From Gammaproteobacteria bacterium (GTDB taxonomy: Bacteria; Pseudomonadota; Gammaproteobacteria; SZUA-152), in the NCBI GenBank assembly GCA_030617485.1, contig JAUWVK010000030.1, forward strand, positions 1-12,914: a stretch of DNA of 12,914 nt. The letters are read 5' to 3'. The translations under genes and the position numbers were made by a program. Position 1 is the stretch's first letter; each line of letters opens with the position of its first letter. Of the stretch, positions 1-5,755 are shown in pieces. The notes beneath the pieces were generated by a model. That model was not told where the DNA came from and did no database searches. It saw only the letters and a list, made by a program, of their open reading frames with translations.

Positions 1-1332
1 GAAGACATCACCAGCATGAAACAGTCCCAGGAGAAAATGGATTTTCTCGCTCATCATGATCCATTAACACGCTTGCCAAACAGGTTGTTGTTGAACGATC
101 GACTTGAACATTCTCTACAGCGTGCCGAGCGGGAAAAAACACAAGTCGCCGTCTTATTTATCGACCTGGACAACTTCAAAAATATCAATGATAGCCTGGG
201 GCATCCAACGGGTGATTTTCTGTTACAGGAGGTGGGGAAACGAATTAAAAGCCTGGTTCGTGTTGATGACACCGTGGCTCGATTGGGTGGCGATGAGTTC
301 ATTGTTGTCATGGAAGAAATTGGTGATGCACAGGATTCAACCTTGCTTGCCAAGAAGCTGGTGAGCGCTTTTAATCAGCCATTTACTGCAAAGGATCGTG
401 AGTTATACCTCACCTTGAGTATTGGTATCAGCATTTACCCTAGTGATGGTGCAGATAGTGAAACACTCATCAGGAATGCCGATTCCGCTATGTATCGGAC
501 CAAGGCCGAAGGGCGAAACGACTATCAGTTTTATACATCCGCACTTACCACAGCAGCCTTTGAACGCCTTACTCTGGAGAATGCCCTGAGGCACGCACTA
601 AAAAATGATGAATTTATACTTCACTATCAACCACAATATTCGCTCGATACAGGGAAGCTCACAGGTCTTGAAGCCCTGATCCGTTGGCAACATTCAGATA
701 TGGGGGTTATCGCGCCTGATAAATTCATCCCCCTGGCAGAAGAGTCGGGCATTATCGTTGCTATTGGAGAATGGGTATTACGTACAGCATGCAACCAAAT
801 GAAGAGCTTTCTGGAGTCGGGGTATTTGGTCGAACGTATATCAATCAATATTTCAGGGGTTCAGTTCCAGCGAGAATCAATAGTAGATACTATTGTGGGT
901 GTGCTGGAAGAAACAAACCTTGATCCAAAGAGCCTGGAACTTGAAATTACTGAAAGCATTATTATGCAAGAAACAGGTAAGACCGTAAAAATTCTCAATG
1001 AAATCAGGCAGCAGGGGATTACCATCGCGATTGATGACTTTGGTATGGGTTATTCATCCCTCAGTTATCTTAAACGCCTGCCTGTGAATAAACTAAAAGT
1101 GGATAGATCATTTGTGCGTGATATTCCGCATGATCCAAATGACGAGGCAATCACTCGTGCCGTCATTGCATTGGGCCAGGCCTTGAAACTTGAAGTAATT
1201 GCCGAGGGTGTAGAGACTGAAGAGCAGAAAATATTTCTCAAGTCGCTGGGCTGCCATGAAGCTCAGGGTCATTTGTATAGCCGCCCCTTACCCGTCGAGC
1301 AATTAGTAGAAGTATTAAAGAAAGACAAATGA
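1..1332 (+). CDS. GGDEF-EAL cyclic-di-GMP enzyme, 5'-truncated by the window edge
   Basis: Bifunctional diguanylate cyclase/phosphodiesterase acting on the second messenger c-di-GMP in the cytoplasm. The first in-frame ATG is at base 16, but the frame is open back to base 1 and the preceding residues (EDITS) read like the end of a PAS/PAC sensor module, so the true start is almost certainly upstream. Numbered from the ATG at 16: GGDEF domain about 10-170 with an intact GGDEF motif at 91-95 and an RxxD inhibitory site (R82, D85) five residues before it; EAL domain about 185-435 with EAL at 219-221, an N in the NIS segment near 278, ELEITES at 308-314, DDFG at 340-343, KVDR at 361-364, EGVE at 397-400 and QG at 417-418. 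All residues normally needed for both activities seem present, so either or both could work. Which one dominates cannot be told from sequence. It lies just left of the first att-like arm, so it may belong to a neighbouring integrated element. Confidence 0.95.
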   Translation, partial: EDITSMKQSQEKMDFLAHHDPLTRLPNRLLLNDRLEHSLQRAEREKTQVAVLFIDLDNFKNINDSLGHPTGDFLLQEVGKRIKSLVRVDDTVARLGGDEFIVVMEEIGDAQDSTLLAKKLVSAFNQPFTAKDRELYLTLSIGISIYPSDGADSETLIRNADSAMYRTKAEGRNDYQFYTSALTTAAFERLTLENALRHALKNDEFILHYQPQYSLDTGKLTGLEALIRWQHSDMGVIAPDKFIPLAEESGIIVAIGEWVLRTACNQMKSFLESGYLVERISINISGVQFQRESIVDTIVGVLEETNLDPKSLELEITESIIMQETGKTVKILNEIRQQGITIAIDDFGMGYSSLSYLKRLPVNKLKVDRSFVRDIPHDPNDEAITRAVIALGQALKLEVIAEGVETEEQKIFLKSLGCHEAQGHLYSRPLPVEQLVEVLKKDK

Positions 1333-1451
1333 CAATAAAGCGCGAGCAACCCGGGCTTGCTGTGTAGCACCGCTTACTGGCAGGTTTTTCGCAATCCAAC
1401 ATCTAGATCTTGGCTAAGACATTTATTTGCGAATGGCTGATAAGGGTCGAT
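1333..1451. other. Intergenic spacer after the GGDEF-EAL gene
   Basis: No gene or RNA recognised. A short interrupted inverted repeat (AGCAA...TTGCT near 1346-1362) follows the stop codon but has no T tract, so I do not call it a terminator. The last 20 bases belong to a diverged copy of the 30-nt palindrome (1432-1461). Confidence 0.4.
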
Positions 1452-1461
1452 AGCAGACGTT
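1432..1461. repeat. 30-nt palindrome, diverged copy 1
   Basis: Weak member of the AATGNCNGCTT...AGCNGNCATT hairpin family. It starts AATGGCTGAT and ends AGCAGACGTT. Its position relative to the arm and core is exactly that of the copy at 4666-4695, which supports common descent despite the divergence. Confidence 0.5.
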
Positions 1462-1587
1462 CGCTGATCGTAGAGTAATTACTTATCTCAGCGGTTGTTG
1501 GCGGGTCTCAGCGATAAGTTGGATGAGGGCGGGCTCGCTAAGTTATTGATAATTAATACAACAAAAACAATGGTTTACCACTACGAA
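1452..1587 (+). repeat. att-like arm plus core, copy 1 (136-bp direct repeat)
   Basis: This segment matches 4686-4821 over its whole 136 bp with about 14 mismatches by hand count and no gaps. Both copies end at CTACGAA (here 1581-1587), and the sequences diverge completely right after it. That 7-mer is the anticodon loop of tRNA-Arg(ACG), the usual kind of crossover site for tyrosine recombinases. Internal structure: direct repeat TCTCAGCG at 1486-1493 and 1506-1513 (20 bp apart), with inverted CTTATC/GATAAG at 1482-1487 and 1513-1518. These are candidate arm-type integrase or excisionase sites. Around the core, CCACT and AGTGG form an inverted repeat. Inference: the right end of one element joined directly to the left end of the next. 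Confidence 0.75.
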
Positions 1588-1880
1588 AAACAGTGGGAAA
1601 ATAGAAAACTTTTATTTATCAGGATGTTGCAAGTGAAATGCTTGCCTGAAAATGTGTAACGTAGGGTCTATTACGATCTTTCCTGGTTACCGGCCAATGC
1701 CTGCTTTGCAGCGATAGCGGTCATTCACATTTCTCTATTTGTAACAATAGAACCGTTAATCTAGGATTTATATCATCTGAAAAGTCTGACTGTAACGCGG
1801 GGAGAGATGCAAGCTTGTAATGAAAATATCACCCTGACGTATTTAACAGGCTCCTATTTAAAGCGGTCACCCATCAGTCG
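1588..1880. other. Left-end non-coding region of the integrated unit
   Basis: No open frame worth calling. It starts right after the left core and contains one 30-nt palindrome (1696-1725). It lies downstream of the minus-strand lipoprotein gene, but I see no convincing terminator for that gene. Confidence 0.4.
1696..1725. repeat. 30-nt palindrome, copy 2
   Basis: Imperfect inverted repeat: AATGCCTGCT at the left pairs with AGCGGTCATT at the right with two mismatches around a 10-nt centre. It lies 109 bp inside the left core of the integrated unit and shares its central GCTTTGCAGCG with the copy at 3589-3617. Confidence 0.65.
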
Positions 1881-2612
1881 TTAGTGAATTGTCATCAAAC
1901 CCGGCATGATCGCGCGCATAAAATCCAAAAACTGATCCTTCTCCTCCATCTTCTCGGGCCTGTTCGGCATCTTCGGGTCAAATTTCATCAAGGACCTGAC
2001 AAACGTCATACCTTTATCTGGATAGCGTGAGCGCAATTGGTTAGTCATATCCACGCAGTCATCTTCTATTTGGATTTTCAGACCCTTGACCCAGAGGCCA
2101 CCAATAACGTCACGCTTTCCCTGCATTTTGATTACAAGGGTCCCCAAACAATATGCATTCGCACCAAAAGGAATCTGGAAAGCAACCTTTGGTGTAAGCC
2201 GATGACGCCCATCCCATGAATCAAACCAGTAAATTTGATGAAACATGTACGTGCCCCTCGGTACTTCCCACGTGAAGCTTCCATCTGCTTCAACACCAAA
2301 AGAACCGCTCTGCATATCATCGATTCGGAGGAATTGTGGCCAGATATTCCACCCATAAGCATTTTTGTATACCGTTCGCTCTTTATCATTTTCAATCCAG
2401 CGGATGCGCCCGTAGGCCAAGGCTGCATCTCCTAGCGAAGCTACCGTAGTTTCAGTGGGTGCTGTCTCTATCGTACCCCGCGGTGTCAACGTGCCTTCAC
2501 ACCCCGCGAGAAAGAATACAAAACCTAACAGCACAAAGACTTTTGTATGTAATGGGTTGTTAGTACGTGTACACATCGAACAAATCCGTCTGCCTCGTTT
2601 TTCGTTATACAA
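1881..2612 (-). CDS. Predicted outer-membrane or surface lipoprotein, unknown function
   Basis: 243 residues from a TTG start at 2612; an ATG at 2576 (residue 13) would give a cleaner lipoprotein signal. Neither start has a good Shine-Dalgarno, so the start is uncertain. The hydrophobic segment at 24-36 ends in a lipobox, LAGC, with the lipidated Cys at 38, and the next residues are E and G. The mature part is about 205 residues, rich in aromatic residues (many W and Y), with a GSFTWEVPRGTY stretch that looks like a beta-sandwich edge, as in carboxypeptidase-regulatory-like folds. That comparison is only by feel. I do not recognise the family. It follows the SoxYZ-like gene with a 26-bp gap (62 bp from the ATG), so the two are probably co-transcribed. 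The gene lies inside the integrated unit. Confidence 0.75.
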   Translation of the reverse strand: MYNEKRGRRICSMCTRTNNPLHTKVFVLLGFVFFLAGCEGTLTPRGTIETAPTETTVASLGDAALAYGRIRWIENDKERTVYKNAYGWNIWPQFLRIDDMQSGSFGVEADGSFTWEVPRGTYMFHQIYWFDSWDGRHRLTPKVAFQIPFGANAYCLGTLVIKMQGKRDVIGGLWVKGLKIQIEDDCVDMTNQLRSRYPDKGMTFVRSLMKFDPKMPNRPEKMEEKDQFLDFMRAIMPGLMTIH

Positions 2613-2638
2613 TGAATAATTCTATTTAGAGATTGGTA

Positions 2639-3433
2639 TCACTCGATCGACTTCGGTTGAAAAATGTTCCCATTTTGATCCTTCCACTGAATTGTCATAG
2701 GACCTAAATCAGACTCGCTATCCTTGAAGAGGATACTGATAAAAGGATCGGTAGAAATCGAATCTGATAAATCTATTTTCCCAAGAACAGTATTCCGATA
2801 GTGTATTTGCAAGCTTGAAAGCAGGTTCGATTCCTGCCTGCCTATCTGGGGCAACATAGGATGATAAATTGTTGCCATGAAATATCGGGTATTCTTTCCC
2901 TTTTTTGCCAGGCGCACCCTTGTGGTACCGATTGGCCCCGCCAGGTTTTTGATGTTAGGTTTTAATCGCCTGGTTAGAATATTCGCATCGCTAAAATCTA
3001 CACCCTCGTTATGCCGTACTTTACCGGTAACTGTCAGTACTTTTCCTGAATGTGTTTCCGCTTTAACTTCGATTACTGCTTTGCCACCTCCCGCCAAACG
3101 GACTCGAGTTCCTATTTTTGTCACTTTAAAAACATCGAAAATCTCGGCAGATAGCACGTGTTGATGTTCAGCCGGATTGGTCATGACATCAATTCGGAGT
3201 TTTGCCAATCCATCACCTTTATCAATATTTTCTAGACTGACATTAACGGGCTGGACATTAAAATAGCCACGCCTGACTGGTATTGTTACTGTCAGAGTTG
3301 GTTCAGACGAAAGAGCCCCGTTTTCCTCATCCAGTTCATACTGGCCATAACTGGGTGCAGAAATAAAAGATTGTAGTGCTAAGATTGTTATTGGGATTAA
3401 CCACCCAAACCTGAACGTTTTTTCTGTGGACAT
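2639..3433 (-). CDS. SoxYZ-like fusion protein, exported, without cysteine
   Basis: 264 residues. The ATG at 3433 has a strong Shine-Dalgarno (AAGGAG, 7 nt spacing). A signal peptide covers about 1-30 (hydrophobic 11-25). Residues about 45-150 resemble SoxY: strand-rich, with NP at 86-87, TRVRLAGG at 109-116 and a closing strand ending HNEG at 141-144, where SoxY carries its C-terminal GGCGG sulfur-binding arm. Residues about 165-264 resemble SoxZ: HPM at 191-193, a DP after SIST at 229-230, and W250-x-D252-x-x-G255. Fused SoxYZ-like carriers are a known family, often annotated as quinoprotein-dehydrogenase-associated. I see no cysteine anywhere in the protein, so the classical thiol carrier chemistry of SoxY is unlikely. 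No sox gene or quinoprotein dehydrogenase is nearby. It is upstream of and probably co-transcribed with the 243-residue lipoprotein gene. The Sox assignment is by remembered motifs only. Confidence 0.75.
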   Translation of the reverse strand: MSTEKTFRFGWLIPITILALQSFISAPSYGQYELDEENGALSSEPTLTVTIPVRRGYFNVQPVNVSLENIDKGDGLAKLRIDVMTNPAEHQHVLSAEIFDVFKVTKIGTRVRLAGGGKAVIEVKAETHSGKVLTVTGKVRHNEGVDFSDANILTRRLKPNIKNLAGPIGTTRVRLAKKGKNTRYFMATIYHPMLPQIGRQESNLLSSLQIHYRNTVLGKIDLSDSISTDPFISILFKDSESDLGPMTIQWKDQNGNIFQPKSIE

Positions 3434-3529
3434 AACAATACTCCTTGCTTTCCATCATTCTCAGATTAAGGCTATAGGTTATTTGCCTGGTTGTGCACCA
3501 CCCTCATGGCCAATAATTCCCTGTGCGCC

Positions 3530-3559
3530 AATGTCCGCTTTCAGTATAAAGCAGTCATT
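3530..3559. repeat. 30-nt palindrome, copy 3
   Basis: AATGTCCGCTTT pairs with AAAGCAGTCATT around a CAGTAT loop, 12 bp with two mismatches. It is nearly identical to the copy at 4666-4695, with one difference in 30 bases. Confidence 0.75.
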
Positions 3560-3588
3560 CAGTATATTTCATCAAATTACCTACCTTC

Positions 3589-3617
3589 AATGTTGCTTTG
3601 CAGCGTTAGCGGACATT
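3589..3617. repeat. 30-nt palindrome, copy 4 (29 nt)
   Basis: AATGTTGCTTTG...AGCGGACATT, one base shorter than the others. Its right half with flanks (3608-3619) is the exact reverse complement of 3528-3539, the left part of the preceding copy, so the two can fold into one long hairpin with a 68-nt interior that contains the smaller palindromes. Confidence 0.65.
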
Positions 3618-3747
3618 GGGGATAAGTAACTGGAATAGACCTACTACCGAAGAGCAGAAATTTAACATCGTAAAACAGCTGTGCTGCTTTTCTGCATCAG
3701 ATGGATTTGTCTGGTTAGGCAATCGATCTAGATTAGTAATTACTGAG

Positions 3748-4407
3748 CTACCCATTATCCTCCTCCTGGTCTTTGATTCGGATTGAGCGGAATAATTTAC
3801 GAGCCTTCCGCTTGAAGTCTCCCGCTGGCTTGTAATCAGTATTTTCTAAGTTCATGTCATAAAAGAATGCTTGAACCATAACCCATTTTTCAGAGCCTTT
3901 TGGTGGTAATTCGACGAGACACAAAATTCCTCGTCGCCACTCAACACCTTCACGACCTTGGTAAGAGACCGGAAGCGAAGCCACAAGTCCTCCACAAACT
4001 CCACCATGCTCAACCAACGACGGCGGAAAATCAGTGTTTTCGTCAATTCGGGTTGTGTTGTAACTCTGCCCTTTATACGCCTTATCGAAGTTGTATTGCA
4101 CAATTACAATATAGTCATCTACGGTTTCTGATAAGGATTTTTTGTCCGAAGAATGATACGGATATGGTGTTTCGATAATATAGAATCCCAGTGCGTGGTT
4201 TGGACTCAGGTTTTTATTAAATGCGATTTTTGGGCATTCTGTGAGTATGCGTCTATAACCAAGGGGAATATCGGCAGCGATGCTAAGATCCGACACCTTG
4301 CAACCAGAAGTTTCTCGTGCTTTGACTGGGGTAGGTTGTAAGCATGCAATTACTGTCAGGAGCATTACTGAGATTAGGAATAAGTGCGCTTGATGATATT
4401 TGCCCAT
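3748..4407 (-). CDS. Probable lipoprotein, unknown function
   Basis: 219 residues. The ATG at 4407 has a strong Shine-Dalgarno, AAGGAG at 4415-4420, with 7 nt spacing. The N-terminus is a signal peptide, with a hydrophobic run at 9-21 ending VIAC, an acceptable lipobox with Cys at 22; ordinary Sec cleavage near residue 30 is the alternative. The mature part is mixed alpha/beta with four more cysteines (about 36, 58, 138, 162), which could form disulfides in the periplasm. The C-terminus is charged (KDQEEDNG). I do not recognise the family. It is separated from the SoxYZ-like gene by the palindrome-containing 314-bp spacer, so it may be its own transcription unit. It is the cargo gene nearest the right end of the integrated unit. 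Confidence 0.75.
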   Translation of the reverse strand: MGKYHQAHLFLISVMLLTVIACLQPTPVKARETSGCKVSDLSIAADIPLGYRRILTECPKIAFNKNLSPNHALGFYIIETPYPYHSSDKKSLSETVDDYIVIVQYNFDKAYKGQSYNTTRIDENTDFPPSLVEHGGVCGGLVASLPVSYQGREGVEWRRGILCLVELPPKGSEKWVMVQAFFYDMNLENTDYKPAGDFKRKARKLFRSIRIKDQEEDNG

Positions 4408-4685
4408 CTTGAAACTCCTTTATCAATCCATAGAAAAGGTCGCCTCTTGAAATGGTTAATCCCAATAATAATGATGCCTTTATGAATAATTATAGTTGGA
4501 ATTCTACAGTGCAGTAATGGCGGCAGACTGTTGGTTGGTATATATACATGACCTGCGCACTTGGTTAAGTGAAAAACGCTGGTATTACAAATAAGTTATT
4601 AACATAACCAGGATCTGTCAGTTTTCGAGTGTCCGGTTTGTAGTGAACAACATCATGTATGCATTAATGTCCGCTTTCAGTATAA
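4408..4685. other. Upstream region of the 219-residue gene and right-end spacer
   Basis: AT-rich, no coding frame recognised. It contains the Shine-Dalgarno of the minus-strand gene at 4407, a possible -10 box on the minus strand, and most of a 30-nt palindrome at its right edge. Confidence 0.4.
4489..4494 (-). promoter_or_regulatory. Possible -10 box for the 219-residue gene
   Basis: A perfect TATAAT on the minus strand, 82 bp before the ATG. I find no good -35 at 16-18 bp, so the call is weak. Confidence 0.25.
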
Positions 4686-4695
4686 AGCAGTCGTT
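4666..4695. repeat. 30-nt palindrome, copy 5
   Basis: AATGTCCGCTTT...AAAGCAGTCGTT with a CAGTAT loop, almost identical to 3530-3559. Its last 10 bases are the start of the second 136-bp arm repeat, so the palindrome is joined to the att-like arm, as the diverged copy at 1432-1461 is to the first arm. Confidence 0.7.
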
Positions 4696-4821
4696 CGTAA
4701 ATCGTAGAGTGATTACTAATCTCAGCGGTTCTTGGCGAGTCTTAGCGGTAAGTTTGATGAGGGCGGGCTCGCTAAGTTATTGATTATTAATACAACAAAA
4801 ACAATGGGTTAACACTACGAA
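4686..4821 (+). repeat. att-like arm plus core, copy 2 (136-bp direct repeat)
   Basis: Second copy of 1452-1587, same length, about 90% identical by hand count. Internal direct repeats TCTCAGCG (4720-4727) and TCTTAGCG (4740-4747) keep the 20-bp spacing. It ends at CTACGAA (4815-4821), which here is the real anticodon loop of the tRNA-Arg fragment. The sequence just before it does not pair with the anticodon stem, so the junction between foreign arm and tRNA is visible to the base. Confidence 0.75.
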
Positions 4822-4859
4822 CCAGGCGGTCGGGAGTTCGAATCTCTCCGGGCGCGCCA
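4815..4859 (+). pseudogene. 3' half of tRNA-Arg(ACG), displaced by integration
   Basis: Anticodon loop CTACGAA at 4815-4821 with anticodon ACG at 4817-4819, 3' anticodon strand CCAGG (4822-4826), variable loop CGGTC (4827-4831), T stem 4832-4836 paired with 4844-4848 around the loop TTCGAAT, acceptor strand CGGGCGC (4849-4855), discriminator G and encoded CCA (4857-4859). It closely follows the 3' half of the E. coli tRNA-Arg(ACG) as I remember it. The 5' strand needed for the anticodon stem (CCTGG) and everything before it are absent: the bases upstream are the integration arm. So it is not a functional tRNA by itself. The intact gene, or its 5' half, is expected beyond the left end of the tandem elements. 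Confidence 0.85.
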
Positions 4860-4869
4860 TAAAATAAAC

Positions 4870-4900
4870 AACCGGTCCTTGTGGCCGGTTTTTTATTTTG
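4870..4900 (+). terminator. Intrinsic terminator of the former tRNA transcript
   Basis: An 8-bp stem (AACCGGTC with GGCCGGTT, one G-T pair) around the loop CTTGT at 4870-4890, followed by a T-rich tail. It starts 10 nt after the tRNA CCA end, as expected for the terminator of a tRNA gene. Confidence 0.85.
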
Positions 4901-4966
4901 TGCACTTCGAGATTTTAACTCCCGTAGAGCAATATACAAGGTTGCGCCTCGCACGGGGAAACAGTA

Positions 4967-5422
4967 TCAATGGCTGACTAACAGGGCGCCGGGAAAGATC
5001 TTATCCGCTTTGGTGTGAAACCGAAACGAGGTTATTATTTCGCGCTTGCCGTTTTTAAAGGCTGTGAGTTTGCCAAATACCGGGCCTTTTTCGTAATTCA
5101 GCAGAAAATAAATCAGGCGCGTAGAGTCCGATAATGTGTTGATATGCAAGATATCAAAGCTTTGATAGGCGCCGTAAAACTTTTCAATCTTCTTAAGTAC
5201 TGTCACTTGTAACCGCGTTTCCTGGTGCCCCTCTAGTGGGCTGCCTCTGAGTAGCGTGGCGATAAAACCTTGCATACCACCTTTTTTGTATACCGACAGT
5301 GCCTTGCTGAGTGGTTTAGGGATATCGGTCGTTTTCACGCTGGCATGGGCCGGTGCAAACAACAGTGCACACACCACAAATACTAGGGTAGTGAGCTGGT
5401 TATTGCGTGAGAGTATGTACAT
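4967..5422 (-). CDS. Small exported protein, unknown function
   Basis: 151 residues from the ATG at 5422, with only a weak purine-rich Shine-Dalgarno (AAAGA) upstream. A clear Sec signal peptide: basic N-region, hydrophobic 11-23, and cleavage probably after APAHA at 27. The mature part of about 124 residues has two helical stretches followed by strands around FDILHINTLS, LIYFLLNYEKGPVFGKLTAF and REIITSFRFH, an order compatible with a small cystatin/NTF2-like periplasmic fold; this is inference from pattern only. It lies just outside the displaced tRNA fragment, so it probably belongs to the ancestral chromosome, and it is convergent with the tRNA terminator. Confidence 0.75.
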   Translation of the reverse strand: MYILSRNNQLTTLVFVVCALLFAPAHASVKTTDIPKPLSKALSVYKKGGMQGFIATLLRGSPLEGHQETRLQVTVLKKIEKFYGAYQSFDILHINTLSDSTRLIYFLLNYEKGPVFGKLTAFKNGKREIITSFRFHTKADKIFPGALLVSH

Positions 5423-5485
5423 TGTTCTTTGGATGCCTATTACCTATCTCGTGACAGTAAGGGGTGGATTTATTCGCTTAAATTG

Positions 5486-5512
5486 CCGGCATACCCTGCC
5501 AGGGTGTGCCGG
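5486..5512. repeat. Strong 27-nt hairpin
   Basis: A nearly perfect inverted repeat: CCGGCATACCC pairs with GGGTGTGCCGG (11 bp with one T-G pair) around the 5-nt loop TGCCA. There is no T tract on the plus strand and only a short ATTT on the minus strand, so it is not a clear terminator. It lies 64-90 bp upstream of the start codon of the 151-residue gene and would be in its 5' leader if the promoter is further up. It could be a REP-like element or a leader structure. Confidence 0.6.
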
Positions 5513-5616
5513 ATAATGCATAGAACTATATAACAGTTTTATATAAACAACGGTTCTCTTTACCCGGATTTCATGGGAAAACATGGATTTCAACAGCGTT
5601 GCGTAAGCATTATCTC

Positions 5617-5625
5617 TGCTATACT
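5617..5625 (+). promoter_or_regulatory. Possible extended -10 promoter for the tolC-like gene
   Basis: TGCTATACT matches the extended -10 pattern TGnTATAAT with one mismatch and lies about 130 bp before the TolC start. The -35 (TTGCGT at 5599-5604, 15-bp spacing) is poor. Confidence 0.3.
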
Positions 5626-5696
5626 TATCACTGAAAATAACGATAACATAATTTTCTGGAATGAGTGCTGACGCAGTCAGCAACCATCAAAAAATA

Positions 5697-5727
5697 GATA
5701 ACTTATTGATAAGTAAGGGATAACTTA
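5697..5727 (+). promoter_or_regulatory. Candidate operator: spaced direct repeats and palindrome
   Basis: GATAACTTA occurs at 5697-5705 and 5719-5727, 22 bp apart (two helical turns), and the perfect palindrome ACTTAT-TG-ATAAGT (5701-5714) overlaps the first copy. This is 30-60 bp before the TolC start codon. The protein that might bind is unknown. Confidence 0.35.
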
Positions 5728-5755
5728 ATTAGGTCATCTAGGTTCAGGGAGGACT

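Larger units (their letters stand above)
3434..3747. other. Intergenic region inside the integrated unit
   Basis: 314 bp between two minus-strand genes. It carries two copies of the 30-nt palindrome (3530-3559 and 3589-3617), whose outer halves form a perfect 12-bp inverted repeat, and the Shine-Dalgarno of the SoxYZ-like gene at its left edge. No RNA gene or clear promoter was recognised. No open frame here is convincing. Confidence 0.5.
1581..4821. mobile_element. Putative integrase-less integrated unit at tRNA-Arg(ACG), 3.2 kb
   Basis: The segment is bounded by two CTACGAA cores (1581-1587 and 4815-4821), each preceded by the same 136-bp arm. The right core runs straight into the 3' half of tRNA-Arg(ACG). 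The core-to-core period is 3234 bp. This is the layout expected for tandem insertion at a tRNA: element A right arm, core, element B left end, cargo, element B right arm, core, displaced tRNA 3' half. The cargo is three minus-strand genes for exported proteins; no integrase, excisionase or replication gene is seen. It may be a passive unit moved by an integrase elsewhere, or the remnant of a larger element. The intact tRNA and any integrase should lie upstream of the window. Cargo units at tRNA genes are known, for example the tycheposons of Prochlorococcus, but I cannot show that this one is related. Confidence 0.6.
5423..5755. other. Divergent intergenic region before tolC-like gene
   Basis: 333 bp between the minus-strand small exported protein and the plus-strand TolC gene. 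It holds a strong hairpin (5486-5512), a possible extended -10 (5617-5625) and spaced direct repeats (5697-5727). No convincing gene. Confidence 0.5.

Noticed and set aside
1345..1362. Inverted repeat AGCAA...TTGCT after the GGDEF-EAL stop
   Set aside because: Only 5 outer pairs, a mismatch and no room for a loop, and no T tract, so not a terminator.
2877..3164. Plus-strand open frame of 95 codons
   Set aside because: It lies inside and antisense to the SoxYZ-like gene, which has a signal peptide and strong ribosome binding site.
3644..3651. CTACCGAA followed by GAGCAG, similar to the core and its left flank (CTACGAA AAACAG)
   Set aside because: It needs an inserted base, lacks the 136-bp arm and is too short to be above chance, although it could be a decayed att site.
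3730..3740. AGATTAGTAAT, the reverse complement of a stretch in the second arm (ATTACTAATCT)
   Set aside because: An 11-bp AT-rich match in inverted orientation with no further similarity; likely chance.
1452..4821. Integron attC-like reading of the arms (a GTTRRRY-like GTTGGAT in copy 1)
   Set aside because: The match is lost in copy 2, no R'/L' symmetry is present, and the junction at the tRNA anticodon loop explains the repeats better.
5444..5683. Minus-strand open frame of 79 codons in the divergent region
   Set aside because: No Shine-Dalgarno or recognisable protein; it runs through the strong hairpin and the likely promoter region of the TolC gene.
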